A DNA stretch of 64,000 nt from Pseudomonas sp. 5P_3.1_Bac2 (lineage in GTDB: Bacteria; Pseudomonadota; Gammaproteobacteria; Pseudomonadales; Pseudomonadaceae): contig NZ_JANLNY010000004.1 in assembly GCF_025465995.1 (NCBI RefSeq), positions 248,001-312,000 on the forward strand, written 5' to 3'. The notes under the pieces are model-generated. The model saw nothing but the letters and a program-made list of their open reading frames with translations, searched no databases and was not told the origin of the DNA. This document shows, one piece after another, positions 17,426 to 27,330 of the stretch. How positions within the stretch are numbered: the first letter of the stretch is position 1; every line of letters starts with the position of its first letter. The translations under genes and the position numbers were made by a program.

Positions 17426-20401
17426 ATGGTTCGGGTACGCAAACTGGTGCTGGCAATTGCAGCTGCTTCGGCTCTGTCGTCCGGCATGGCGCACGCGCTG
17501 GGATTAGGCGAGGTCACACTGCAATCGGCACTTAACCAGCCTTTAGTGGCTGAAATTGAGCTGCTGGAAGTACGCGATCTAGCCTCCAGCGAGGTGCTGC
17601 CGTCGTTAGCGTCTCCGGAAGCTTTCTCCAAGGCTGGGGTGGATCGTCAGTATTTCCTCACGGATCTGAAATTCACCCCGGTGGTCAAGCCCAACGGCAA
17701 AAGCGTGATTCGGGTGACTTCCAGCAAGCCGATGCGCGAGCCGTACCTGAACTTCCTGGTTGAGGTGCTGTGGCCCAATGGCCGCTTGCTGCGCGAGTAC
17801 ACCTTGCTCCTCGATCCACCGCTTTATACCCCGCACAGTGTGCTGAGCGCTGCTGCCCCCGTGGTGGCTGCCCCGGCGCCGCGCCCGCAAGTCAGTGCGC
17901 CAGTGGCCCAGCCTGTGCCGACGCCAGCTGCTGCGGTCCCTGCGCCTGCGGCCAGCGCCAAAGCCCCAACGCCGCATCAAGCTGCAGCACCAGCACCAGC
18001 AGCTAAGCCGGCGGCCGCGCCTGCCGCTGCCAGCAATGAATACAAAACCACAGCCCATGACACGCTGTGGGAAATCGCCCGGCGCAGTCGGACCCATGCC
18101 AATGTGCATCAGGCGATGTTGGCGATCCAGGATCTCAACCCGAATGCTTTTATTGACGGCAACATCAACCGTCTGAAAAGCGGCCAGGTGCTGCGTCTGC
18201 CCGATGAGGCGCAAATTAAACAGCGCAGCCAGGGCCAAGCCGTGGCCCAGGTGGCCGAGCAAAACGCGGCCTGGCGTGAAGGGCGCAGCTTAGCTGGCGC
18301 CGCTCGTCAGTTGGATGCGACCAAGCGCGCCAGTGCGGATGCCGCGCCGGCCAAAGTTCAGGCCAGCGACAGCCTCAAACTGGTGGCGGCGCAAGCCGGT
18401 GAAGCCACTGCCGGTAGCGACAAAGGGGCGGCAAACGGTAAGGCCCTGAGCGATAAGCTGGCCGTGACCCAAGAGAGCCTGGACAGCAGCCGGCGGGAAA
18501 ATGCCGAGCTGAAAAGCCGCATGACCGATCTGCAAAGCCAGCTGGATAAATTGCAGCGCCTGATTCAGCTTAAAGACAGCCAACTGGCTAAGTTGCAAGC
18601 CGACTTGGCCGCTCCTGCTACTCCTGCTGCCGATGGCGCCCCAGATGCGGCAGCCGCGGCGGTTCCTGCAGCCGCAGCAGAAGCCTCGGCACAAACCGCA
18701 CCTGCTGCCACTGACTTTAACTACAGTGAAGAGCCTGCACCGGCAGCACCTGCTGCTGAAGCCGCTGCCCCAGCTGTGGCACCTGCACCTGCGGCCAAGG
18801 CTGAGCCCGCTGCGAGCAAAGCCCCAGCGGCGGAGCCGGTGGCGCAAAGTAATCCGCTGGATGACTTCCTGGCCAATCCAACCCTGCTCGGCGTTGCCGG
18901 TGGTGGTGCCTTGTTGGCGCTGCTGATTGCCTTGCTGGTGCTGTCGCGGCGTAATGCGCAGAAAGAAGCGCGGCTGCAAGATAGCCTGACGGCGGATGAC
19001 GCCGAGAGTGATCTGCCCGCTGAGCTGAACCTGGCCGAGGACAACTTCGCCGCCCTGACTGATGAGCGTAGCGAGCAAGCCTCAGCCCGCGCAGAAGAGC
19101 CGGTGACCGCGCAAACCTCTGATGCTTTGAGCGAAGCCGACATCTACATCGCCTATGGCCGTCTGCCGCAGGCTGCTGAATTGTTGCAAGGGGCGATCAA
19201 GCAAGAGCCACAACGTGCCGATCTGCGCCTCAAACTGATGGAAGTTTATGGCGAGATGGGCGAGCGCAATGGCTTCGCCGAACAAGAGCAGCAGCTGCGC
19301 AATATCGCCGGTACTGGCGCCGAAGTGGATCAGCTGAAAGCACGTTTCCCCGCTCTGCTGGCCGGTGCTGCGGTGGCCGCAGTGGCTGCTGAGCAAAGCC
19401 TGGATGACCTCCGTCTGGATGATCTGAGCTTGGATGAACCGGCGGCAGCCACTGCCACGCCGCTGGCTGCTGAGTTGGCCGAGCCAAGCACTCCAGCCCC
19501 GCTTGCTGACGCAGAGTTCTCCCTAGATGGCTTCGATGAAGCGGATTTCGCTGAGCCGGCTGCGAGCAATAAGGTTGAGGATGAACTGAGCTTTTCTGAA
19601 GCATCCTTCGATGGCTTGAGCTTGGATGAGTTCGACAGCAAGCCCGCGACTGCCCCGGCCTTGGCCGATGATTTTGATCTGAGCCTGGATGATCTTGAAG
19701 CGGAGCTGGATCGCGATCTGCAAGCCGGCAACGCAGCGGGTCTGGCTGATCTGGACAGTTTACAACTCGACGCTGACCCAGAGTTGGCCGCCGCTTCGAC
19801 CAGCAGCGAGGCGCTGTTGGATGATCTGGACTTTGATTTGAGTCTGGATGGCGACGAACTGGCTGCGCCTAATACTGAGAGCGACTTTGCCGCAGAGCTG
19901 CACAATCAGCTGGGTGATCTCAGTGCTCCTGCGCCGGCCGTGGCAGATGAACTGCTGAGTTTGTCCGAACAGCCAAGCGCCAGCGCTGCTGAGCCGACAA
20001 GCCCAAGTGAGGCCTTGGCCGATGAGTTTGATCTGTCTTCCGACTTTGATCTGACCCTGGACGAAGAAACCCCAGCAGAGTTGCCGCCTAGCGAGTTTGC
20101 CGCGCAACTGGGCGAGGTGAGTGCAGAGTTGGAGCAACTCACCGATGAGCTGCAAGGTGCTGACGATCTGCCGCCACCTGCTCCAGCGGCATTTGCCCAG
20201 GCCAGCGCTGATCTGGATAATGACGACGACTTCGATTTCCTTTCCGGGACCGATGAAACCGCGACCAAACTCGACCTGGCCCGCGCCTATATCGATATGG
20301 GCGACACTGAAGGGGCTCGGGATATTCTCGATGAGGTCATCAGTGAAGGTAACGACGGTCAGCAGCAGGAAGCTCGCGAGCTGATCGCTAAATTGGTTTG
20401 A
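17426..20401 (+). CDS. fimV: FimV, inner-membrane peptidoglycan-binding hub protein
   Basis: A 991-residue protein needed for type IV pilus assembly and twitching in Pseudomonas, through binding peptidoglycan and localising pilus and signalling partners. A signal peptide (about 1-25) leads to a periplasmic N-domain, a Pro/Ala-rich linker (about 143-202), a LysM domain (204-258), a coiled coil (about 345-395), an Ala/Pro linker and one membrane segment (about 487-508). The cytoplasmic part has TPR-like helices, then a very acidic stretch with repeated FDLSLDD-like units (about 655-930), and the conserved FimV C-terminal domain (from about 935, KLDLARAYIDMGD). truA starts 3 bases after the stop. 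Confidence 0.96.
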   Translation: MVRVRKLVLAIAAASALSSGMAHALGLGEVTLQSALNQPLVAEIELLEVRDLASSEVLPSLASPEAFSKAGVDRQYFLTDLKFTPVVKPNGKSVIRVTSSKPMREPYLNFLVEVLWPNGRLLREYTLLLDPPLYTPHSVLSAAAPVVAAPAPRPQVSAPVAQPVPTPAAAVPAPAASAKAPTPHQAAAPAPAAKPAAAPAAASNEYKTTAHDTLWEIARRSRTHANVHQAMLAIQDLNPNAFIDGNINRLKSGQVLRLPDEAQIKQRSQGQAVAQVAEQNAAWREGRSLAGAARQLDATKRASADAAPAKVQASDSLKLVAAQAGEATAGSDKGAANGKALSDKLAVTQESLDSSRRENAELKSRMTDLQSQLDKLQRLIQLKDSQLAKLQADLAAPATPAADGAPDAAAAAVPAAAAEASAQTAPAATDFNYSEEPAPAAPAAEAAAPAVAPAPAAKAEPAASKAPAAEPVAQSNPLDDFLANPTLLGVAGGGALLALLIALLVLSRRNAQKEARLQDSLTADDAESDLPAELNLAEDNFAALTDERSEQASARAEEPVTAQTSDALSEADIYIAYGRLPQAAELLQGAIKQEPQRADLRLKLMEVYGEMGERNGFAEQEQQLRNIAGTGAEVDQLKARFPALLAGAAVAAVAAEQSLDDLRLDDLSLDEPAAATATPLAAELAEPSTPAPLADAEFSLDGFDEADFAEPAASNKVEDELSFSEASFDGLSLDEFDSKPATAPALADDFDLSLDDLEAELDRDLQAGNAAGLADLDSLQLDADPELAAASTSSEALLDDLDFDLSLDGDELAAPNTESDFAAELHNQLGDLSAPAPAVADELLSLSEQPSASAAEPTSPSEALADEFDLSSDFDLTLDEETPAELPPSEFAAQLGEVSAELEQLTDELQGADDLPPPAPAAFAQASADLDNDDDFDFLSGTDETATKLDLARAYIDMGDTEGARDILDEVISEGNDGQQQEARELIAKLV

Positions 20402-20404
20402 TAC

Positions 20405-21283
20405 ATGTCTGATGGTCTACCCACAACGGCAGCCGATTCGGCTGCCGTTGGCGTTTATAAGATAGCCCTGGGGATTGAGTACAAGGGCTCGCGTTATCGT
20501 GGTTTTCAGCGCCAGCGCGCTGGTGTGCCCTCGATCCAGGAAACTCTGGAAAAAGCCCTGACGAAAGTCGCCGGCGGCGTGCCGGTGCTGCTCAGTTGCG
20601 CCGGGCGTACTGACGCGTCGGTGCATGCCAGTGGTCAGGTGGTGCACTTCAGCAGCCCCGTCGAACGCAGCACCCATGCCTGGATGATGGGCGCGAATAT
20701 GAATCTGCCCGGTGATATCAGCGTCACTTGGGCCAAGGTCGTGCCTGAGCACTTTGATGCGCGCTTCTGCGCCAAAGCGCGGCGTTATCGCTATGTGATC
20801 TATAACGACCAAATTCGCCCAGCCCATATGGCGGAAGAGGTCACCTGGAATCACCGGCCGCTGGATCTTGAGCGCATGCGCGAAGCGGCCCGTGCTCTGC
20901 TCGGCACCCATGATTTCAGCGCATTTCGCGCCAATCAGTGCCAGGCCAAGTCGCCAGTCAAAACCGTACACCACCTTGAGCTGCTGCAAATGGGCCGCTT
21001 TATCGTGCTGGATATCCGCGCCAATGCCTTCTTGCACCATATGGTGCGCAACATCGCCGGGGTTTTGATGACCATTGGTGCTGGCGAACGGCCGATTGAA
21101 TGGGCCGCGCAAGTGCTGGAGTCGCGCACGCGCAGCAGCGGCGGGGTCACGGCTCATCCTTATGGCCTGTACTTAGTGCAGGTCGACTACCCGCAAGAGT
21201 TTGAGCTGCCGCAGCGGTATTTAGGCCCGCACTTCCTCTCCGGATTGCCGGATGTGCGCGAGCAGCTGGCGGCGGATCAGTGA
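20405..21283 (+). CDS. truA: tRNA pseudouridine(38-40) synthase
   Basis: A 292-residue enzyme that makes pseudouridine at positions 38-40 of the tRNA anticodon arm. The catalytic aspartate is Asp70 in CAGRTDASVHASGQV. GIEYKGSRYRGFQRQ and FLHHMVRNIAG are further family motifs. The N-terminus is about 15 residues longer than a minimal TruA start. The ATG lies 3 bases after the fimV stop, so translation is probably coupled. Confidence 0.97.
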   Translation: MSDGLPTTAADSAAVGVYKIALGIEYKGSRYRGFQRQRAGVPSIQETLEKALTKVAGGVPVLLSCAGRTDASVHASGQVVHFSSPVERSTHAWMMGANMNLPGDISVTWAKVVPEHFDARFCAKARRYRYVIYNDQIRPAHMAEEVTWNHRPLDLERMREAARALLGTHDFSAFRANQCQAKSPVKTVHHLELLQMGRFIVLDIRANAFLHHMVRNIAGVLMTIGAGERPIEWAAQVLESRTRSSGGVTAHPYGLYLVQVDYPQEFELPQRYLGPHFLSGLPDVREQLAADQ

Positions 21284-21362
21284 GTCAGGGCTAAAGAGTC
21301 TTGCGTTGGGGCGCCTAGAGCCCCTAGCATCGCCTGTTAATTAACTGATTGAGGTCTGCCTG

Positions 21363-21983
21363 TTGTCAGTCGTACGCAGCAAAATCTGCGGAATTACCCG
21401 CATTGAAGACGCTCTGGCCGCCGTGGAAGCGGGTGCGGACGCCATTGGTCTGGTGTTCTATGCGCCCAGTCCACGGGCCGTTACGGTGGCGCAGGCGCGG
21501 GCGATCATTGCGGCGCTGCCACCGTTTGTCACTACCGTCGGGCTATTTGTAAATGCCAGTCGCTGCGAGTTGGGCGAAATTCTCGATGCCGTGCCGCTGG
21601 ACTTGCTGCAATTTCATGGTGACGAAACCGCGCAGCAGTGCACGGGCTATCATCGTCCCTATATCAAGGCGTTACGGGTTAAAGCCGGTGACGATATCGC
21701 CGCGCAAATGGCGACCCATCCGCAAGCCAGTGGCTTTCTTCTGGATACCTATGTGGAGGGGGTGCCGGGCGGCACCGGCCAGGCTTTTGATTGGTCGCTG
21801 ATCCCGCAAGGCTTGGGTAAGCCGATTATTTTGGCCGGCGGCCTGACCCCGGACAACGTCGCGCAAGCCATTGCTCAGGTCCGTCCCTATGCCGTGGATG
21901 TGAGTGGCGGGGTTGAGGCGAGCAAGGGAATTAAGGACGGGCAAAAGATTCGCGCCTTTATGCAGGCGGTTAAAGGTCACTGA
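21363..21983 (+). CDS. trpF: Phosphoribosylanthranilate isomerase
   Basis: A 206-residue TIM-barrel enzyme of tryptophan synthesis that converts phosphoribosylanthranilate to the carboxyphenylamino form. The N-terminal motif [12 protein letters not shown] carries the catalytic Cys. LLQFHGDE and the phosphate-binding end [10 protein letters not shown] and DVSGGVE are intact. The start codon is TTG at 21363 with GAGG upstream; no ATG is available near the family start. No attenuator or leader peptide is visible before it. It stands apart from other trp genes, as usual in Pseudomonas. Confidence 0.96.
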   Translation: MSVVRSKICGITRIEDALAAVEAGADAIGLVFYAPSPRAVTVAQARAIIAALPPFVTTVGLFVNASRCELGEILDAVPLDLLQFHGDETAQQCTGYHRPYIKALRVKAGDDIAAQMATHPQASGFLLDTYVEGVPGGTGQAFDWSLIPQGLGKPIILAGGLTPDNVAQAIAQVRPYAVDVSGGVEASKGIKDGQKIRAFMQAVKGH

Positions 21984-22193
21984 AGTGGTGTGGGTGGATG
22001 TGACGGCGCTCAAGGCTTGGCCGTCCATTAGCCTATTGCTGATTAGATAAGCGCTTTCAGCAGGCGTATGGGGGTGGCGGGTTAGCCTGAATCAGGTTGT
22101 CCGGCCCCAACTGCGTCTGTACTTATGAATTTTCCCGGATAGCCAAGCGTTGTGGCTGACGCATCCGGCCAATAGCTTTGGAGAGTTAAGAGC

Positions 22194-23078
22194 ATGAGCA
22201 ACTGGTTAGTAGACAAACTGATCCCATCGATCATGCGTTCCGAGGTCAAGAAGAGTTCGGTTCCTGAGGGCCTGTGGCACAAGTGCCCGTCCTGCGACGC
22301 GGTGCTGTACAAGCCCGAGTTGGAGAAAACCCTGGATGTGTGCCCGAAATGTAACCACCACATGCGTATCGACGCCCGTGCGCGTCTGGACATCTTCCTC
22401 GATGCCGAAGGTCGTGAAGAGCTGGGTGCGGATCTGGAGCCAGTCGATCGCCTGAAATTCCGCGACAGCAAAAAGTACAAAGACCGTCTGGTCGGCGCAC
22501 AGAAGCAAACCGGCGAGAAAGATGCCCTGATCGCTATCCGTGGCACCCTGCAAGGCATGCCGGTTGTCACCTGTGCTTTTGAGTTCTCCTTTATGGGCGG
22601 CTCCATGGGCGCCATCGTCGGCGAGCGCTTTGTGCGTGCCGCCAACGCCGCGCTGGAGCAGCGCAGCCCGCTGATTTGCTTCGCCGCTTCCGGTGGCGCG
22701 CGGATGCAAGAAGCGCTGATCTCGCTGATGCAGATGGCCAAGACTTCGGCCGTGCTGGCGCGTCTGCGTGAAGAGGGTATTCCGTTTATCTCCGTGCTCA
22801 CCGACCCGGTCTACGGCGGTGTGTCGGCCAGTTTGGCCATGTTGGGTGACGTCATCGTCGCCGAGCCGAAGGCGCTGATCGGCTTTGCCGGTCCACGGGT
22901 GATCGAGCAAACCGTGCGTGAGAAACTGCCAGAAGGCTTCCAGCGCAGCGAGTTCCTGCTGGAGCACGGCGCCATCGACATGATCATCCATCGTGCCGAG
23001 CTGCGTCCGCGCCTGGCGCGTCTGCTGGCGCAATTTATGGGTCAACCATCGCCTGCTGCACTGCCGGCCACGGCATGA
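22194..23078 (+). CDS. accD: Acetyl-CoA carboxylase carboxyltransferase subunit beta
   Basis: A 294-residue subunit that, with AccA, moves the carboxyl group from biotin to acetyl-CoA to make malonyl-CoA for fatty-acid synthesis. The zinc ribbon has Cys31, Cys34, Cys50 and Cys53 (CPSC and CPKC). The crotonase-fold carboxyltransferase domain follows, with [12 protein letters not shown] and the oxyanion glycines. The stop overlaps the folC start by 4 bases. The 210-base gap before it holds no gene. Confidence 0.98.
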   Translation: MSNWLVDKLIPSIMRSEVKKSSVPEGLWHKCPSCDAVLYKPELEKTLDVCPKCNHHMRIDARARLDIFLDAEGREELGADLEPVDRLKFRDSKKYKDRLVGAQKQTGEKDALIAIRGTLQGMPVVTCAFEFSFMGGSMGAIVGERFVRAANAALEQRSPLICFAASGGARMQEALISLMQMAKTSAVLARLREEGIPFISVLTDPVYGGVSASLAMLGDVIVAEPKALIGFAGPRVIEQTVREKLPEGFQRSEFLLEHGAIDMIIHRAELRPRLARLLAQFMGQPSPAALPATA

Positions 23079-24382
23079 CCGCACGCAGCCTTAGCGATTG
23101 GCTGAGCTACCTCGAGCAACTTCATCCCAGCGCCATTGATATGGGGCTGGAGCGCTCGCGCGTGGTGCTCGAGCGTCTTGCCTTAGGGCAGGTGGCGCCG
23201 CGGGTTATCACCGTCACCGGCACCAATGGCAAGGGCTCGACCTGTGCCTTTATTGCCGCTTTGCTGAAAGCCCAGGGGCTTAAGGTTGGCGTTTATAGTT
23301 CGCCCCATCTGCTGCGCTACAACGAGCGGGTGCAAATCGCCGGCGTTGAGGCCAGTGATGAGCAGCTCTGTGCCGCCTTTGAGGCAGTGCAGGCGGCCCG
23401 TGGCGAAGTGTCCCTGACCTATTTCGAAATGGGCACTCTGGCTGCCTTTTGGCTGTTCCAGCGTGCCGGCTTGGATGCAGTGGTGCTGGAGGTGGGCTTG
23501 GGCGGGCGGCTGGATGCAGTCAACCTGCTGGATGCCGACATTGCCGTGGTCACCAGCATCGGTCTGGATCACTCCGACTGGCTGGGCGATACCCGCGAAT
23601 CCGTGGCTTTCGAGAAGGCCGGGATTTTCCGCGCAGGCAAACCGGTGGTGTGTGGCGATCTTCAGCCGCCGCAGCCCTTGCTGGCGCAGGTGGCGGCGCT
23701 GGCAACACCTTATTACCAGCGTGGCGAGCAATTTGATTTAAGCCTTAATGGCAGCACTTGGGCTTGGCAGGGGCTGGATGGACAAGGCCAACGCTTAAGT
23801 TTGCCGGCGCTGCCGCGTCTCGATTTACCCATGCAAAACGCCGCCTTAGCCCTACAAGTCTATGCCCTGATGCAACTGCCTTGGCAGCCTGCGGTCATTA
23901 CTGAAGCGCTGCTGCAAACCCGGGTGGCGGGGCGACTGGATCGCAGAACGATCAATTGGTCGGGCAAGACCCTCACGCTGTTGCTGGATGTTGGGCATAA
24001 TCCCCATGCGGCGAACTATCTGGCGCAGTACTTGCTGGAGCAAGGGACGGGTGTTACCCGCTATGCGGTATTTGGGTTGCTGGCCGACAAGGATTTGCCC
24101 GGTGTAGTGACCCCGCTGTTGCCCTATGTGGCGAGTTGGGCGGTGGCAACTTTGCCGACCAGTCGCAGCCGTGACGGCTCTGAGTTGCAGGCTTATTTGC
24201 AGTCCTGCGGGCAGGCTGCGAGTTGCTATGAATCGTTGCAGGCAGCGCTAGAGGCACAGTGTGAACAAGCGGCAGCAGGGGATGAAATTCTGCTGTTTGG
24301 ATCTTTCTATAGCGTGGCCGAGGCCCTGGATTGGCTGGCCCGCCGGGCCAATGGGGGCTTGCAGGATGGCGTTGCTGGATAA
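23075..24382 (+). CDS. folC: Bifunctional dihydrofolate / folylpolyglutamate synthase
   Basis: A 435-residue Mur-ligase-family enzyme that ligates dihydropteroate to glutamate and extends the glutamate tail of folates. The P-loop is TGTNGKGS (48-55). The Mur motifs [13 protein letters not shown] and [14 protein letters not shown] follow, as does the C-terminal ligase domain with [12 protein letters not shown]. The ATGA overlap with accD suggests translational coupling, and the SPOR gene starts inside its last 17 bases. Confidence 0.96.
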   Translation: MTARSLSDWLSYLEQLHPSAIDMGLERSRVVLERLALGQVAPRVITVTGTNGKGSTCAFIAALLKAQGLKVGVYSSPHLLRYNERVQIAGVEASDEQLCAAFEAVQAARGEVSLTYFEMGTLAAFWLFQRAGLDAVVLEVGLGGRLDAVNLLDADIAVVTSIGLDHSDWLGDTRESVAFEKAGIFRAGKPVVCGDLQPPQPLLAQVAALATPYYQRGEQFDLSLNGSTWAWQGLDGQGQRLSLPALPRLDLPMQNAALALQVYALMQLPWQPAVITEALLQTRVAGRLDRRTINWSGKTLTLLLDVGHNPHAANYLAQYLLEQGTGVTRYAVFGLLADKDLPGVVTPLLPYVASWAVATLPTSRSRDGSELQAYLQSCGQAASCYESLQAALEAQCEQAAAGDEILLFGSFYSVAEALDWLARRANGGLQDGVAG

Positions 24383-25031
24383 AGGATTAAAACAGCGCAT
24401 GGTGGGCGCGCTGGTGTTGTTGGCATTGGCAGTGATTTTTCTACCCATGCTGCTCAATCGTCAGGATGAGTCGCACCGTGTTGAGGTGCAAGCACCCAAC
24501 ATGCCGCCGGCGCCGCAAGTGGCCGATGTTGAGCTGCAGCAAATCGCCGTGCCAGAGCCGCAATTGCTGCCTGAGGAGCCCGTGGGCGAGCAGGCGGTGG
24601 CCGATCTTACACCGGATGGCCCAGTGGCTGAGCCGACCGAGCCGAGCGAGCCGGTGGTCACGCCCGTTCCTGTGCCAGCGCCGGTGGTCGCCAGCAAGCC
24701 CGCAGTCGCGGCCAAGCCAGCGGTAGCCGCACCCACTCCTGCGCCTGCTGCAGCGCCTACGCCAGCGCCGAGCCGGGTGGATGCCAATAGCTTGCCGGTG
24801 AGTTGGTCGGTGCAATTGGCCAGTCTGTCCAGTAGCGACGGCGCGCAGACATTGCAGAAGACCCTGCGCAGCCAAGGTTACAACGCCTATATCCGCACGG
24901 CTGATGGCATGAATCGGGTCTTTGTCGGGCCGCTGATTGAGCGCGCTGAGGCTGATCGTCTGCGTGATCAGCTCAATCGTCAGCACAAGCTCAAGGGCTT
25001 TGTGGTGCGCTTCCAGCCGGAGGCTCGTTAA
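24366..25031 (+). CDS. SPOR domain-containing membrane protein (DedD-like)
   Basis: A 221-residue protein with a short cytoplasmic tail, one membrane helix (about 10-28, GALVLLALAVIFLPMLL), a periplasmic linker rich in Pro, Val and Ala (about 45-138) and a C-terminal SPOR domain (about 143-221) that binds denuded peptidoglycan at the division septum. The layout and its position behind folC match DedD. I chose the ATG at 24366 ([12 protein letters not shown]), overlapping folC by 17 bases, because a longer frame adds residues unlike the family. A terminator follows. Confidence 0.88.
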   Translation: MALLDKGLKQRMVGALVLLALAVIFLPMLLNRQDESHRVEVQAPNMPPAPQVADVELQQIAVPEPQLLPEEPVGEQAVADLTPDGPVAEPTEPSEPVVTPVPVPAPVVASKPAVAAKPAVAAPTPAPAAAPTPAPSRVDANSLPVSWSVQLASLSSSDGAQTLQKTLRSQGYNAYIRTADGMNRVFVGPLIERAEADRLRDQLNRQHKLKGFVVRFQPEAR

Positions 25032-25070
25032 GTCTCAGTGGCGGCACTGCGCCTTGGCGTCGTGCCGCAG

Positions 25071-25102
25071 GCCAGGCAGTTAGAGGCCTGGCTAAGTTTT
25101 TT
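25071..25102 (+). terminator. Terminator after the SPOR gene
   Basis: GCCAGGC (25071-25077) pairs with GCCTGGC (25086-25092) and is followed by TAAGTTTTTTC. It separates the accD-folC-SPOR unit from cvpA-purF. Confidence 0.8.
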
Positions 25103-25181
25103 CAGCTTAACCAATCCTTTGCTTACTCATGGCAGGGTGCTCTGTTAAAATGCAGCGCTTTTCCCGTAGGTAACCTGCATC

Positions 25182-25736
25182 GTGGCATTCACCTGGGTCG
25201 ATTGGGCGATTATCGCCGTTGTCGCCATCTCAAGTTTGATCAGTTTAAGCAGAGGTTTCGTCAAGGAAGCCCTGTCGCTACTTATCTGGATTATTGCCGG
25301 TGCTGTGGCCTGGCTGTTTGGCGGCGCTCTCGCCGAACACCTCAGCGCTTACATCGAAACTCCCTCCGCCCGGGTCATCGCCGGCTGCGCTATTTTGTTT
25401 GTACTGACCTTATTAGTCGGCTCGTTGCTGAGTTACCTGATCGGCGAGCTTATTCGCGTCAGTGGCCTGTCTGGGACCGATCGCTTCCTCGGCATGGTGT
25501 TTGGCGCGGCTCGTGGCGCCTTGCTGGTGGTCGTGGCGGTGGGGCTGCTGAGCTTGGCGCCGGTGCAGCAAGACCGCTGGTGGCAAGAGTCGAGCTTAAT
25601 CCCGCATTTTCTGATTGTGGCTGATTGGTCGAAGAACTTGATTCTGAGTCTGTCCAGTCAGTGGCTTGCCAACGGCGTACCCGCGCCGGTGGAGTTACCG
25701 TTCCAAGAGGCACTGTTGCAGCCTAAGCTGCCGTAG
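25182..25736 (+). CDS. cvpA: CvpA family membrane protein
   Basis: A 184-residue inner-membrane protein with about four hydrophobic segments (near 8-25, 30-50, 65-85 and 102-125). In E. coli, CvpA is linked to colicin V production and envelope stress, and its gene precedes purF, as here. The start codon is GTG. purF begins 44 bases downstream and is probably co-transcribed. The biochemical role is not settled. Confidence 0.92.
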   Translation: MAFTWVDWAIIAVVAISSLISLSRGFVKEALSLLIWIIAGAVAWLFGGALAEHLSAYIETPSARVIAGCAILFVLTLLVGSLLSYLIGELIRVSGLSGTDRFLGMVFGAARGALLVVVAVGLLSLAPVQQDRWWQESSLIPHFLIVADWSKNLILSLSSQWLANGVPAPVELPFQEALLQPKLP

Positions 25737-25780
25737 TGCATTGAGATTCTTCCTGTTTCATTGAGTAGGGGTTGCGTCAC

Positions 25781-27286
25781 ATGTGCGGCATTGTCGGTAT
25801 CGTCGGTAAATCGAACGTCAATCAGGCGCTGTATGACGGGCTGACCGTCCTCCAGCACCGCGGCCAGGATGCTGCCGGTATTGTTACCAGCCACGAAGGT
25901 CGTCTGTTCTTGCGCAAGGACAACGGCTTAGTGCGGGACGTGTTCCAGCAGCGTCATATGCAACGTCTGGTTGGCCACATGGGCATTGGACATGTGCGTT
26001 ACCCGACTGCAGGTAGCTCCAGCTCCGCTGAAGCCCAGCCGTTTTACGTCAACTCGCCATACGGCATCACCTTGGCCCACAACGGTAACCTGACTAACGT
26101 TGAGCAACTGGCCAAAGAGATTTACGAATCTGACCTGCGCCACGTCAACACCAACTCCGACTCGGAAGTTTTGCTCAACGTGTTTGCCCATGAGCTGGCC
26201 ATCCGTGGCAAGTTGCAGCCCACTGAAGAAGATGTGTTCGCTGCCGTAGCCCAGGTGCATGAGCGCTGCGTGGGCGGCTATGCGGTGGTGGCGATGATCA
26301 CCGGTTACGGCATCGTCGGCTTCCGCGACCCTAATGGCATCCGCCCGATCGTGTTTGGCGAGCGCCACACCGACGAAGGCGTGGAGTACATGATCGCCTC
26401 GGAAAGCGTGTCCCTCGACGTGCTGGGCTTCACCCTGATCCGTGATTTGGCCCCAGGCGAAGCGGTGTACATCACTGAAGAGGGCAAGCTGATCACCCGT
26501 CAGTGCGCCCGTGAGCCGAAGTACGCCCCGTGCATCTTCGAGCACGTTTACCTGGCTCGTCCGGACTCGATCATGGACGGCGTATCGGTATACAAGGCGC
26601 GTCTGCGCATGGGTGAGAAGCTGGCCGAGAAAATCCGTCGCGAGCGCCCGGATCACGATATCGACGTGGTGATTCCGATCCCGGATACCAGCCGTACCTC
26701 CGCATTGGAGCTGGCCAACCACTTGGGCGTGAAGTTCCGCGAAGGCTTTGTGAAGAATCGCTATATCGGTCGTACCTTCATCATGCCGGGGCAAGCGGCA
26801 CGGAAGAAATCTGTACGGCAAAAATTGAACGCCATTGAACTGGAGTTCCGCGGCAAAAACGTCATGCTGGTCGATGACTCCATCGTCCGTGGCACCACCT
26901 GCAAGCAGATCATTCAGATGGCCCGCGAAGCCGGGGCGAAGAATGTCTACTTCTGCTCGGCGGCGCCGGCGGTGCGTTACCCCAACGTATACGGCATCGA
27001 CATGCCTAGCGTGCACGAGCTGATCGCGCATAACCGCAGCACTGAAGAAGTCGCCGCGCTGATCGGTGCCGACTGGCTGGTGTATCAGGACCTGCCGGAT
27101 CTGATCGACGCAGTCGGTGGTGGCAAGATCAAGATTGAGCATTTCGATTGTGCGGTGTTCGACGGCAAGTACGTGACCGGTGATGTCGACGAGGTTTACC
27201 TGAACAAGATCGAGCAGGCGCGCAATGACGCCTCTAAGGTTCAGTCTCAGGTGGTCAGTGAAATCATTGACCTGCACAACAACTAA
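25781..27286 (+). CDS. purF: Amidophosphoribosyltransferase
   Basis: A 501-residue enzyme for the first committed step of purine synthesis, making phosphoribosylamine from PRPP and glutamine. After loss of Met, Cys2 (MCGIVGIVG) is the glutaminase nucleophile, which fixes the start at 25781 rather than the upstream TTG. The N-terminal Ntn domain has [12 protein letters not shown]. The PRPP-binding loop is [13 protein letters not shown]. The length is usual. Confidence 0.98.
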   Translation: MCGIVGIVGKSNVNQALYDGLTVLQHRGQDAAGIVTSHEGRLFLRKDNGLVRDVFQQRHMQRLVGHMGIGHVRYPTAGSSSSAEAQPFYVNSPYGITLAHNGNLTNVEQLAKEIYESDLRHVNTNSDSEVLLNVFAHELAIRGKLQPTEEDVFAAVAQVHERCVGGYAVVAMITGYGIVGFRDPNGIRPIVFGERHTDEGVEYMIASESVSLDVLGFTLIRDLAPGEAVYITEEGKLITRQCAREPKYAPCIFEHVYLARPDSIMDGVSVYKARLRMGEKLAEKIRRERPDHDIDVVIPIPDTSRTSALELANHLGVKFREGFVKNRYIGRTFIMPGQAARKKSVRQKLNAIELEFRGKNVMLVDDSIVRGTTCKQIIQMAREAGAKNVYFCSAAPAVRYPNVYGIDMPSVHELIAHNRSTEEVAALIGADWLVYQDLPDLIDAVGGGKIKIEHFDCAVFDGKYVTGDVDEVYLNKIEQARNDASKVQSQVVSEIIDLHNN

Positions 27287-27294
27287 GTAGCCAG

Positions 27295-27314
27295 CGGCCC
27301 GTCTAGGCGGGCCG
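27295..27314 (+). terminator. Hairpin between purF and metZ
   Basis: CGGCCCG (27295-27301) pairs with CGGGCCG (27308-27314) around a 6-base loop. No T-run follows, so read-through into metZ is likely. Confidence 0.35.
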
Positions 27315-27330
27315 AGATTGAGGATTGGTA

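Noticed and set aside
21284-21362. Tryptophan attenuator before trpF
   Set aside because: There is no short frame with Trp codons and no paired hairpins.
25928-27277. 449-codon minus-strand frame opposite purF
   Set aside because: Shadow of purF.
27287-27330. SAM-responsive riboswitch before metZ
   Set aside because: The gap is only 44 bases and contains only a simple hairpin.
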